Shown in pieces: positions 8,821 through 17,048 of a stretch of 64,000 bases of DNA; within the stretch, counting starts at the first letter, position 1, and each line of letters starts with the position of its first letter. Made by a program: the position numbers and the translations under genes. The notes under the pieces are model-generated. The model saw nothing but the letters and a program-made list of their open reading frames with translations, was not told the origin of the DNA and did not search any database. This stretch comes from Micromonospora zingiberis (GTDB lineage: Bacteria > Actinomycetota > Actinomycetes > Mycobacteriales > Micromonosporaceae), in assembly GCF_004331455.1 (NCBI RefSeq), contig NZ_SJJR01000015.1:62001-126000 (forward strand), read 5' to 3'.

Positions 8821-9657
8821 ATGGAGAGCTTTGGCGCCCGGCTGCATCGGGCGGTCCGCGAGCGGGGGCCGCTCTGCGTCGGCATCGATCCGCATCCGGC
8901 ACTGCTGGCCCGATGGGGCCTCACCGATGACGTCGACGGGCTGGATCGGTTCGCCCGTACCGTCGTGGACGCCCTCGGTGACCGAGTTGCGGTGGTCAAG
9001 CCTCAGTCGGCGTTCTTCGAGCGATTCGGGTCCCACGGTGTGGCGGTTCTTGAGTCAACTATCCGACAGTTGCGAGATCGCGGCTCGCTCGTTCTGCTCG
9101 ACGTCAAGCGCGGCGACATCGGCTCGACGGTCCACGCCTACGCCTCGGCGTATCTGGAGCCATCCAGCCCCATGTATGTCGACGCGGTGACCGCGAGCCC
9201 GTTCCTGGGCGTCGGCTCGCTCACCCCGATGTTCGAGTTGGCTGCCGAACACGGTGGCGGGGTGTTCGTCCTGGCGCTCACCTCCAACCCCGAGGGCGCC
9301 ACGGTGCAGCGGGCCACAACCGCCGACGGGCGTACCGTCGCGCAGGCGGTGATTGACGAGATTGCGCAGCTCAACGCGGGTGCGGAGCCGCTCGGGAGCA
9401 TCGGTGCGGTGATCGGGGCGACGGTCGGCGAGACCGGCTGTGACCTGTCGGCGATCAACGGTCCGCTGCTCGCTCCGGGCCTCGGCGCGCAGGGCGCCAC
9501 GGCAGCGGATCTGCGCGTGGTGTTCGGCACCAACCTGTCCGCCGTGCTGCCCTCGTACTCCCGGGAGGTGCTGGGAGCGGGCCCAGACGCGGAGGCGCTG
9601 CGGGCCGCGGCGGACCGCGCGGTGGCCGACTGCCGGGCCGCGCTGGCGATGTCATGA
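8821..9657 (+). CDS. pyrF: Orotidine 5'-phosphate decarboxylase (long type)
   Basis: PyrF makes UMP from OMP, the last step of the de novo pathway begun by the upstream pyr genes. The 278-residue protein has CVGIDPHP, VVKPQSAFFERFGS, the catalytic Asp-Lys-Asp array in LLDVKRGDIGSTV, and the phosphate-binding segment LAPGLGAQG. Its length and the DVKRGDIGS signature fit the longer OMP decarboxylase group rather than the ~230-residue E. coli type. It begins with ATG 77 bases after bioA. Confidence 0.96.
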   Translation: MESFGARLHRAVRERGPLCVGIDPHPALLARWGLTDDVDGLDRFARTVVDALGDRVAVVKPQSAFFERFGSHGVAVLESTIRQLRDRGSLVLLDVKRGDIGSTVHAYASAYLEPSSPMYVDAVTASPFLGVGSLTPMFELAAEHGGGVFVLALTSNPEGATVQRATTADGRTVAQAVIDEIAQLNAGAEPLGSIGAVIGATVGETGCDLSAINGPLLAPGLGAQGATAADLRVVFGTNLSAVLPSYSREVLGAGPDAEALRAAADRAVADCRAALAMS

Positions 9658-9828
9658 CTGACTGACGGCTCGGTCACTTTGTGGTGATCATTGCGTGCCC
9701 ACGTTGCCGAAAGCTCCGTTGACCGCTAGTTTTCCCCGCGCTGGGAACCCCTTGGTTCACAGCGACACCACGTTTCACAGATGCGGCGGTGCGTCCCGCC
9801 CGTCGCGATAGGGACCTGAGGAGAACTG

Positions 9829-10146
9829 GTGCCGCTCCCGTCACTGACCCCCGAGCAGCGCGCAGCTGCGCTGGAGAAGGCTGCGGAAATCCGCAAAGCC
9901 CGTGCCGAGCTGAAGGAGCAGCTCAAGCAGGGTAAGACCACTCTCGGAGCCGTTCTTGAGCGGGCCGAGTCCGATGATGTCGTCGGCAAGCTCAAGGTGT
10001 CGGCCGTGCTGCAGGCGATGCCGGGCATCGGCAAGATCCGGGCTACCCAGATCATGGAGAAGCTCAAGATCGCCGACAGCCGTCGCCTGCGTGGCCTCGG
10101 CGAGCAGCAGCGCAAGGCCCTGCTTGGGGAGTTCGCTGCCAACTGA
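9829..10146 (+). CDS. mihF: Actinobacterial integration host factor (mIHF)
   Basis: This 105-residue basic protein is the actinobacterial nucleoid protein unrelated to enteric IHF. It has a charged N-terminal helix (LEKAAEIRKARAELKEQLKQG), then the helix-two-turn-helix DNA-binding module with MPGIGKIRATQIMEKL at 64-79. The GTG start at 9829 has a good Shine-Dalgarno (GAGGAGAA, 9817-9824). It precedes a gmk-like gene and rpoZ, the usual actinobacterial order. The 171-base upstream gap probably carries its promoter, but I cannot place boxes confidently. Confidence 0.95.
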   Translation: MPLPSLTPEQRAAALEKAAEIRKARAELKEQLKQGKTTLGAVLERAESDDVVGKLKVSAVLQAMPGIGKIRATQIMEKLKIADSRRLRGLGEQQRKALLGEFAAN

Positions 10147-10171
10147 GTATGGCTGCGTGTAGAAACAAGCA

Positions 10172-10705
10172 GTGAGCTTGGATGACGAGACGCGCCCGGC
10201 GGCTCGGCTCACTGTCCTGGCTGGCCCCTCCGGCGCCGGCAGGGAGAGTGTCGTCGAGTTGGTCCGGGCGCGTTCTCCGTCTGTGTGGACTCCCGTACCG
10301 GTGACCACCCGGCCCCGCCGGGTGGGTGAGCTGGACGGGGTCCACCGCAGTTTCCTCGCCCCGGAGGAGTTCGACCGCCGCCTGGCCGTCGGCGAGCTGC
10401 TGGAGTGGAGCCGGCTCGGGGCACACCGGCGCGGTACCGAGATCGGCCCGCTACGCAGCCGGATCGCCGCCGGAACGCCGGTGCTGCTGCCCCTGGACCT
10501 GGACGGGGCGCTGCTGGTGCGGGCCGCGTGGCCGCAGGCCCGACTCGTGCTGCTCCACCCGCCCGGTCGAGTTCCGGCCCCGGCCGTCGTGGCGGCCTTC
10601 GACCGCAGCGTGTCCTATGACCGAACCGAGCGGGTCGTGGACGAGCTGGTAGGATTCATCGGTTCTTCCTTCCTGGCTCCGGCCCGGCCGCGTTCGCGCG
10701 GTTGA
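10172..10705 (+). CDS. Degenerate guanylate kinase-like protein
   Basis: The gene sits in the conserved guanylate kinase slot between mihF and rpoZ. Gmk-like segments are present: the P-loop region LAGPSGAGRESVVELV (15-30), VTTRPRRVGELDGV and FLAPEEFDRRLAVGELLEW. Two things are wrong for an active Gmk. The invariant P-loop lysine is arginine (R24 in GPSGAGRES), and the arginine-rich LID segment (a REXR-type helix in normal Gmk) is missing, leaving 177 residues instead of ~200. The NYYG-type GMP-binding motif is also altered (LGAHRRGTEIG). It may be inactive, regulatory, or an altered kinase; a functional gmk may exist elsewhere. GTG start. Confidence 0.75.
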   Translation: MSLDDETRPAARLTVLAGPSGAGRESVVELVRARSPSVWTPVPVTTRPRRVGELDGVHRSFLAPEEFDRRLAVGELLEWSRLGAHRRGTEIGPLRSRIAAGTPVLLPLDLDGALLVRAAWPQARLVLLHPPGRVPAPAVVAAFDRSVSYDRTERVVDELVGFIGSSFLAPARPRSRG

Positions 10706-10756
10706 GCGCCGGCACCGCGCTCGCGCGGTCCGTGCGAAAGACGCAGAGGTTTATCC

Positions 10757-11020
10757 GTGGGATCCATCGCCAACCCAGAAGGCATCACCAACCCGCCGAT
10801 CGACGAGCTCCTGGAGAAGACGACGTCGAAGTACGCGCTGGTCATCTTCGCGGCCAAGCGTGCGCGTCAGGTCAACGCCTACTACAGCCAGCTCGGCGAG
10901 GGTCTGCTCGAGTACGTCGGCCCGCTGGTCGAGACCACCCCCCAGGAGAAGCCGCTCTCCATCGCGATGCGCGAGATCAACGCGGGCCTGCTCACCGCCG
11001 AGCCGACTGACCAGCCGTAA
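10757..11020 (+). CDS. rpoZ: RNA polymerase omega subunit
   Basis: Omega helps fold and retain the beta-prime subunit of RNA polymerase. The 87-residue sequence has the omega core: ITNPPIDELL, then SKYALVIFAAKRARQVNAYY (residues 24-43), and the actinobacterial tail ending LSIAMREINAGLL. The GTG start is chosen because it gives the expected N-terminus; an AGAGG purine run lies nine bases upstream. coaBC follows after 13 bases, so the two are probably cotranscribed. Confidence 0.95.
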   Translation: MGSIANPEGITNPPIDELLEKTTSKYALVIFAAKRARQVNAYYSQLGEGLLEYVGPLVETTPQEKPLSIAMREINAGLLTAEPTDQP

Positions 11021-11033
11021 TCACCGCGCCTCG

Positions 11034-12260
11034 ATGAGCGCCCGGATCATCCTCGGGGTAGGCGGCGGGATCGCCGCGTACAAGGCGTGTGAACTGCTGC
11101 GTCTGTTCACCGAGTCGGGCCACCAGGTCCGGGTCGTACCGACCGCCGCAGCGCTCCGTTTCGTCGGCGCGCCGACCTGGGCCGCGCTCTCCGGGCAGCC
11201 GGTCGCCGAGGACGTCTGGTCCGACGTGCACGAGGTGCCGCACGTGCGCCTTGGCCAGCAGGCCGACCTGGTGGTGGTCGCACCCACCACCGCCGACCTG
11301 CTGGCCAAGGCCGCCCAGGGCATCGCCGACGACCTACTCACCAACACCCTGCTCACCGCCCGCTGCCCGGTGGTGCTGGCGCCGGCCATGCACACCGAGA
11401 TGTGGGAGCACCCGGCCACCGTCGACAACGTGGCGACGCTGCGGCGTCGGGGCGTACGGGTCATCGAGCCCGCCGTGGGGCGGCTCACCGGCGTCGACAC
11501 CGGCAAGGGCCGGCTACCCGACCCGGCGGAGATCTTCGCGATCGCCCGGCGGACCCTGGTCCGGGGGATCGACGCCCCGGCGGACCTGACCGGCCGACAC
11601 GTGGTGGTCACCGCCGGGGGCACCCGGGAGCCGCTGGACCCGGTGCGCTTCCTGGGTAACCGCTCCTCCGGCAAGCAGGGCTACGCCTTCGCCCGCGCCG
11701 CGGTGGCCCGTGGTGCCCGGGTCACGTTGGTCTCGGCCAACGTGGCGTTGCCCGATCCGGCCGGTGCGGACGTGATCCGGGTGGGTACCACCAGCGAGCT
11801 GCGCGAGGCGACGCTCAAGGCCGCGGTCGACGCCGACGTGGTGGTGATGGCGGCGGCTCCGGCCGATTTCCGGCCGGCGACCTACGCGACTGGCAAAATC
11901 AAGAAGTCGGACGACGGCGCGGCGCCCATCATCGAACTGGTGACCAACCCGGACATCGCTGCCGAGTTGGGCCAGCGTCGGCGGCCCGACCAGGTGCTGG
12001 TGGTGTTCGCCGCCGAGACCGGCGACGCCGAGGCCAACGGGCGGGCCAAGCTCGTCCGCAAGCGGGCCGACCTCATCGTCATCAACGAGGTCGGGCCGGA
12101 CAAGGTCTTCGGCGCCGACACCAACGCGGCCACGGTCGTCGACGTGGACGGCTCGGTCAACCGGTTGCCCGAACAGTCCAAGGAGGATCTCGCCGACGAG
12201 GTGTGGGACCTGGTCGTCGTGCGGCTGGCCGGTGCCTCCTCCTTACGAGTGGACCCCTGA
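11034..12260 (+). CDS. coaBC: Bifunctional phosphopantothenoylcysteine decarboxylase/synthetase
   Basis: CoaBC joins cysteine to 4'-phosphopantothenate and then decarboxylates the product, two steps of coenzyme A synthesis. The N-terminal FMN-dependent CoaC half has GVGGGIAAYKACELLR and the active-site loop LAPAMHTEMW. The usual Asn of the PxMNxxMW motif reads as His here. The C-terminal CoaB half has TAGGTREPLDPVRFLGN followed by RSSGKQGYAFA, and KIKKSDDG. ATG 11034 gives the expected start MSARIILGVGGG; the frame is open further upstream but overlaps rpoZ. Length 408 matches the family. Confidence 0.96.
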   Translation: MSARIILGVGGGIAAYKACELLRLFTESGHQVRVVPTAAALRFVGAPTWAALSGQPVAEDVWSDVHEVPHVRLGQQADLVVVAPTTADLLAKAAQGIADDLLTNTLLTARCPVVLAPAMHTEMWEHPATVDNVATLRRRGVRVIEPAVGRLTGVDTGKGRLPDPAEIFAIARRTLVRGIDAPADLTGRHVVVTAGGTREPLDPVRFLGNRSSGKQGYAFARAAVARGARVTLVSANVALPDPAGADVIRVGTTSELREATLKAAVDADVVVMAAAPADFRPATYATGKIKKSDDGAAPIIELVTNPDIAAELGQRRRPDQVLVVFAAETGDAEANGRAKLVRKRADLIVINEVGPDKVFGADTNAATVVDVDGSVNRLPEQSKEDLADEVWDLVVVRLAGASSLRVDP

Positions 12261-12335
12261 CCGACCATCGACGCGCCCACAGCGGTCGGTGACTACACTG
12301 CCGCCGAATGACATCCAAAAAAACCTAGGAGTGCC

Positions 12336-13529
12336 GTGACACGCCGCCTCTTCACGTCCGAATCGGTCACGGAAGGCCACCCGGACAAGATCGCCGACCA
12401 GATCAGTGACGGCATCCTCGACGCCCTGCTCAGCCAGGACCCGCACAGCCGCGTGGCGGTGGAAACCCTGATCACAACTGGTCAGGTGCATGTGGCGGGC
12501 GAGGTGACCACCAAGGCGTACGCCGACATCCCGACGATCGTGCGGGAGACCATCCTCGGCATCGGCTACGACTCGTCGAAGAAGGGTTTCGACGGGGCGT
12601 CCTGCGGCGTCAGCGTCTCGATCGGCTCGCAGTCGCCGGACATCGCCCAGGGTGTGGACAACGCCTTCGAGTTGCGTACGGGTGCGTCGGAGAGCGCACT
12701 CGACGCGCAGGGCGCGGGCGACCAGGGCATGATGTTCGGCTTCGCCTGCTCCGAGACGCCCGAGCTGATGCCGCTGCCCATCGCCCTGGCACACCGGCTG
12801 GCCCGCCGCCTCGCCGCGGTCCGCAAGGACGGCACTGTCCCGTACCTGCGGCCCGACGGCAAGACCCAGGTCACCATCGAGTACGAGGGCCTGCGGCCGG
12901 TACGGCTCAACACCGTCGTCGTCTCCAGCCAGCACGCCGCCGACATCTCGCTGGACTCGCTGCTCACGCCGGACGTGCGCGATCACGTCATCGCCCCGGA
13001 ACTGGAGAGCCTCGGCCTGGACACCGAGGGCTACCGGCTGCTGGTCAACCCGACCGGCCGCTTCGAGATCGGTGGCCCGATGGGCGACGCCGGCCTGACC
13101 GGGCGGAAGATCATCGTGGACACCTACGGTGGCTACGCCCGCCACGGCGGTGGCGCCTTCTCCGGCAAGGACCCGTCGAAGGTCGACCGGTCGGCCGCGT
13201 ACGCGATGCGCTGGGTGGCCAAGAACGTGGTGGCCGCCGGCCTGGCCGAGCGCTGCGAGGCGCAGGTCGCCTACGCCATCGGCAAGGCCCACCCGGTGAG
13301 CCTGTTCATCGAGACCTTCGGCACCGAGACCGTGCCGGTGGCCTCGATCGAGAAGGCGGTGAACGAGATCTTCGATCTGCGTCCGGCCGCCATCATCCGG
13401 GATCTGCACCTGCTGCGTCCGATCTACGCGCAGACCGCCGCCTACGGTCACTTCGGCCGTGAGCTGCCGGAGCTGACCTGGGAGAACACCGACCGGGCCG
13501 CCGACCTCAAGTCGGCCGCAGGAGCCTGA
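12336..13529 (+). CDS. metK: S-adenosylmethionine synthetase
   Basis: MetK makes SAM from methionine and ATP; SAM is used by the neighbouring rRNA methyltransferases and BioA. The 397-residue protein has the ATP-binding EGHPDKIADQISDGILDA (residues 10-27), GACDQGMMFG-type GAGDQGMMFGFACSET, the P-loop GGGAFSGKDPSKVDRSAAY, and RPAAIIRDLHLLRPIY near the end. The GTG start has AGGAG (12327-12331) just upstream. The 75-base leader is too short for a SAM riboswitch. A perfect hairpin follows the stop. Confidence 0.97.
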   Translation: MTRRLFTSESVTEGHPDKIADQISDGILDALLSQDPHSRVAVETLITTGQVHVAGEVTTKAYADIPTIVRETILGIGYDSSKKGFDGASCGVSVSIGSQSPDIAQGVDNAFELRTGASESALDAQGAGDQGMMFGFACSETPELMPLPIALAHRLARRLAAVRKDGTVPYLRPDGKTQVTIEYEGLRPVRLNTVVVSSQHAADISLDSLLTPDVRDHVIAPELESLGLDTEGYRLLVNPTGRFEIGGPMGDAGLTGRKIIVDTYGGYARHGGGAFSGKDPSKVDRSAAYAMRWVAKNVVAAGLAERCEAQVAYAIGKAHPVSLFIETFGTETVPVASIEKAVNEIFDLRPAAIIRDLHLLRPIYAQTAAYGHFGRELPELTWENTDRAADLKSAAGA

Positions 13530-13545
13530 CCGGCAGCAGGCGAGA

Positions 13546-13577
13546 CGACCGGCGACCCGCCGACGGGTCGCCGGTCG
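13546..13577 (+). terminator. Perfect 13-bp hairpin after metK
   Basis: Arms 13546-13558 (CGACCGGCGACCC) and 13565-13577 are perfectly complementary with a 6-base loop, starting 17 bases after the metK stop. There is no T-tract, which is common for actinobacterial terminators. If PriA initiates upstream, this hairpin would lie inside its coding sequence. Confidence 0.65.
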
Positions 13578-13594
13578 CTCGTGTCTGTGTCGAC

Positions 13595-15685
13595 GTGCCA
13601 CTGCCGCACCTGGATCGTCCCTTCGACTACCTGGTACCGCAGGCGTTGGCCGCCCACGCGCTGCCCGGCGTGCGGGTGAAGGTGCGCTTCGCCGGCCAGC
13701 AGGTTGACGGGTGGCTGCTGGAACGGGTCGACCGGTCCGATCATCCCCGGCTGGCGTACCTGGAGAAGGTGGTCTCGCCGGTGCCGGTGCTCGCCCCCGA
13801 GGTGGCCCGGCTGGCCCGGGCCGTCGCCGACCGGTACGCCGGCAGCCTGGCCGACGTACTGCGCCTGGCGATCCCACCCCGGCACGCCCGGGTCGAGAAG
13901 GACTTCCTCGCGCGAGCCGCCGCCACCGCCGAACCGGCGGAGACCGCCGCCGCTGCCGAGCCCGCCACCACGGGAGCCACCGCCGCCGCTGCGGAGCCCA
14001 CCACCGCCGTCGAGCCGGGGGAGGCCGCCGCCGCCACCGCCGAAGGGGCCGGCGCGGGACCCGAGGCCGGCGACGTCCTGGCGGACCAACTGCCCCACGG
14101 CCGCGCCGTCGGCGGTGGACCGGTCGACCCGCCGGACCCGGGTGGGTGGCGGGACTACCCGGCCGGGCCGGCGCTGTTGCGGGCGCTCGCCGACGGACGC
14201 CCGCCCCGGGCCGTCTGGTCGGCGCTGCCAGGTGAGGACTGGGCGGCACGGTACGCCACCGCGGTCGCGGCCACCGTGGCCGCCGGTCGGGGTGCGCTCG
14301 TCGTGGTCGCCGACGGGCGGGACCTGGACCGGCTGGACGCGGCGTTGACCGCCACGCTCGGACCGGACCGGCATGTGTGCCTGTCCGCCGCGCTCGGGCC
14401 CGCCCGCCGGTACCGCGCCTTCCTCACCGCCCGCCACCACGATGTCCCGGTGGTCATCGGTACCCGGGCGGCCATGTTCGCCCCGGTGGCCCGGCTGGGG
14501 CTGGTGGCCATCTGGGACGACGGCGACGACCTGCACGCCGAGCCGAGAGCGCCGTACCCGCACGCCCGTGAGGTGCTGCTCACCCGCGCCCAACTCGACG
14601 GCGCCGCGGCCCTGGTCGGTGGCTACGTCCGGACCGCCGAGGCGCAACTGCTGGTGGAGACCGGGTGGGCCCGCGAGGTGGTGGCCGCCCGTGAGGTGCT
14701 GCGGGCGCGTACCCCGGCGGTCGCCCCGACCGGCGACGACCCCCAACTGGCCCGGGACCCGGCTGCGGCGACCGCCCGGTTGCCCAGCCTGGCCTGGACC
14801 GCCGCCCGGGAGGCGTTACGGGCGGAGTCTCCGGTCCTGGTGCAGGTGCCCCGGCGGGGTTACCTACCCTCCGTGGCCTGCGCCGACTGTCGTACGCCGG
14901 CGCGCTGTCCGCACTGCGCGGGGCCGCTGGCGCTGCCGTCGTCCGGTGGTACCCCCGCCTGCCGGTGGTGCGGTCGGGTGGCGGCCGCGTACGCCTGCCC
15001 GCACTGCGGTGGGCGGCGGCTCCGGGCCTCGGTCACCGGGGCCCGGCGTACCGCCGAGGAGCTTGGCCGGGCTTTTCCCGGTGTGCCGGTGCGGACCTCG
15101 GGGCGGGAGGAGGTGCTGGCGGACGTCCCCGGTGGCGCCGGACTGGTGATCGCCACTCCGGGCGCCGAACCGGTCGCGGCGGGCGGCTACGGTGCGGTGC
15201 TGCTGCTGGATACCTGGGCCCTGCTCACCCGGACCGACCTGCGCGCGGGGGAGGAGACGTTGCGCCGCTGGGCGGCTGCGGCCGCCTTGGCGCGGCCGGC
15301 GGCGGCGGGGGGTCGGGTGGTGGTGGTCGCGGATGGCGCGCTCGCCCCGGTACAGGCTCTGCTGCGGTGGGATCCCGCCTGGTTCGCCGCCCGGGAACTG
15401 GCCGAGCGGCGGGAACTCGGGTTCCCGCCGGCCGTGCGGATGGCCAGCCTGACCGGTCCGCCGGCTGCGGTGGCCGATCTGTTGGCGCAGGCGAGACTGC
15501 CGGACGGGGCGCAACTGCTCGGTCCGGTACCGGCCGACGGTGAGCGGGAACGGATGTTGGTTCGGGTGCCTCGGGCCCGGGCCGCGGCGTTGGCTGAGGC
15601 GTTGCACGCGGCGGCCGGGGTGCGCAGCGCCCGCAAGGCGGTCGATCCGGTACGGCTTCAGGTCGACCCGCTGGCGTTGTTCTGA
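13595..15685 (+). CDS. priA: Primosomal protein N' (PriA), helicase-degenerate actinobacterial type
   Basis: PriA restarts stalled forks by binding branched DNA. The N-terminal 3'-DNA-binding domain (PLPHLDRPFDYLVP) and the cysteine zinc-binding cluster (CADCRTPARCPHC, CRWCG, CPHCGG, residues ~428-473) are present. The helicase motifs are not: the Walker A position reads WSALPGEDW and the DEEH box is replaced by WDDGDDLH. So it is unlikely to hydrolyse ATP, as known for actinobacterial PriA. A ~60-residue Ala/Glu/Thr-rich linker follows residue ~108. The GTG at 13595 may be too late: family-like residues PVARVCVD are encoded directly upstream, where the only alternative starts are CTG codons (13526, overlapping the metK stop). 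Confidence 0.88.
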   Translation: MPLPHLDRPFDYLVPQALAAHALPGVRVKVRFAGQQVDGWLLERVDRSDHPRLAYLEKVVSPVPVLAPEVARLARAVADRYAGSLADVLRLAIPPRHARVEKDFLARAAATAEPAETAAAAEPATTGATAAAAEPTTAVEPGEAAAATAEGAGAGPEAGDVLADQLPHGRAVGGGPVDPPDPGGWRDYPAGPALLRALADGRPPRAVWSALPGEDWAARYATAVAATVAAGRGALVVVADGRDLDRLDAALTATLGPDRHVCLSAALGPARRYRAFLTARHHDVPVVIGTRAAMFAPVARLGLVAIWDDGDDLHAEPRAPYPHAREVLLTRAQLDGAAALVGGYVRTAEAQLLVETGWAREVVAAREVLRARTPAVAPTGDDPQLARDPAAATARLPSLAWTAAREALRAESPVLVQVPRRGYLPSVACADCRTPARCPHCAGPLALPSSGGTPACRWCGRVAAAYACPHCGGRRLRASVTGARRTAEELGRAFPGVPVRTSGREEVLADVPGGAGLVIATPGAEPVAAGGYGAVLLLDTWALLTRTDLRAGEETLRRWAAAAALARPAAAGGRVVVVADGALAPVQALLRWDPAWFAARELAERRELGFPPAVRMASLTGPPAAVADLLAQARLPDGAQLLGPVPADGERERMLVRVPRARAAALAEALHAAAGVRSARKAVDPVRLQVDPLALF

Positions 15686-15966
15686 CGCCATCCGGTGACG
15701 CTGTGTGAGGTCCTGTCGCGCGTGAATGTCGCCATATGTGAACGCTCCGCGACGCCTTGTGCTGATGTTTCCGTCACCGGTCGTGTCTTCGGGTCCGCCG
15801 CGCCGGAGGTGATAGAGTCGCCCGTCATGCCGGGGCGTACGACAGCTCCAGGTCACGGCCCGGCGGCAGACGCGCAGAGCAGGGGTTGTCGCGGTACGGC
15901 GCGACCGCGTCGATCCGGCGCGATATCGATGCATCCAATCAGCCGGTGATCAGGGGTGGACCACTC

Positions 15967-16950
15967 GTGACCGTTCGTCAGTCGATCGTCTTCAACGGTG
16001 ACCTCGGCAGCGGCAAGAGCACCGTGTCGGTGGAAATCTCCAAGCGGCTCGGGCTGCGCCGGGTCAGCGTCGGCGACCTCTACCGGCAGATGGCTCAGGA
16101 GCGCCAGATGACCGCGCTCCAGCTCAATCTGCACGCCGAGCTGGACCAGGCCGTCGACGGCTACGTCGACCAGCTCCAGCGTGACATCGCCGCCTCCGGT
16201 GAGAGTCTCGTCATGGATTCGCGGCTGGCCTGGCACTTCTTCACCCACGCGCTCAAGGTGCACATGATCACCGAGCCGGGCGAGGCGGCCCGGCGGGTGC
16301 TGCTGCGCCCCTCCGGGCCGGCGGAGAGCTACATCTCGCTGGAGGAGGCCAAGGCCAAGCTCAAGGAGCGCAGCGAGAGCGAGCGTGGCCGGTTCCTGGT
16401 CCGCTACGGGGTGGACAAGTCCCGGCTGCGCAACTACGACCTGATCTGCGACACCACCCGGGCACCCGCCGACGAGGTGATCGAGCGCATCATCGACGCG
16501 TACGAGGGGCGGCTGGCGCCCGAGGTGCTGCACGCCGCACCGCCGCTGCTGCTGCTCGATCCGGCCCGCGTCTACCCGACCGAGGACGTCGCCGGCCTGC
16601 GGGGGCTGTGGGACTCGACGTACGTCGGCGAGGTGGCCACGGCCGGCGAGGCGGCTCTGGAGCCGTTGGAGTTGGGCTTCACCGGCGAGTACTTCTTCGT
16701 GGTCAACGGGCACCGCCGGCTCAGTGCCGCCCTGCAGAGCGGATTCCGGCTGGTACCCGGCCGGCTGGTCGCCGAGGTCGACGAGCCCGTGGTGGGTGCG
16801 ACGAGCGCGATCGACTACTTCGCCGCGCAGGTCCGCCCCAGCCTGATCCACGACTGGGAGGCGGCCCACGGCATCCGCCTGCCGCTGCCGGAGCACGCCC
16901 TGCTCGCCGGCGACGCGGTGCTGGCGGGGGAGCCCGGCAGCGCCGGCTGA
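15967..16950 (+). CDS. Cytidylate-kinase-like protein with C-terminal ParB-like domain
   Basis: The N-terminal ~185 residues resemble (d)CMP/AAA-type small-molecule kinases: P-loop GDLGSGKST (11-19), VSVGDLYRQMA, LVMDSRLAWHF, and a lid-like SERGRFLVRYGVDKSRLRNY. The remaining ~140 residues look like a ParB/sulfiredoxin-fold module: LLLDPARVYPTEDVAGL and then FFVVNGHRRLSAALQSG (243-259). The GTG start (15967) places the P-loop in the usual position; an in-frame extension to 15886 is possible but unlike the family. Substrate and role are unknown. The 281-base upstream gap shows no gene. Confidence 0.7.
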   Translation: MTVRQSIVFNGDLGSGKSTVSVEISKRLGLRRVSVGDLYRQMAQERQMTALQLNLHAELDQAVDGYVDQLQRDIAASGESLVMDSRLAWHFFTHALKVHMITEPGEAARRVLLRPSGPAESYISLEEAKAKLKERSESERGRFLVRYGVDKSRLRNYDLICDTTRAPADEVIERIIDAYEGRLAPEVLHAAPPLLLLDPARVYPTEDVAGLRGLWDSTYVGEVATAGEAALEPLELGFTGEYFFVVNGHRRLSAALQSGFRLVPGRLVAEVDEPVVGATSAIDYFAAQVRPSLIHDWEAAHGIRLPLPEHALLAGDAVLAGEPGSAG

Positions 16951-17048
16951 CCACCTGCCGTCGCGCCCCGGGCACCGTCGGGCGGACTGCCGCCGGGTGG
17001 CGGGGGGCGGGCATGATGGGGGGCCGGCGGCACACCGGGGAGGCCATC

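Noticed and set aside
10172..10705. Gmk lesion as a simple frameshift pseudogene
   Set aside because: The frame is intact from start to stop with normal codon use on both sides of the missing LID, so it is a shortened protein and not an obvious frameshift.
12261..12335. SAM riboswitch before metK
   Set aside because: The 75-base gap is too short and lacks any SAM-aptamer core.
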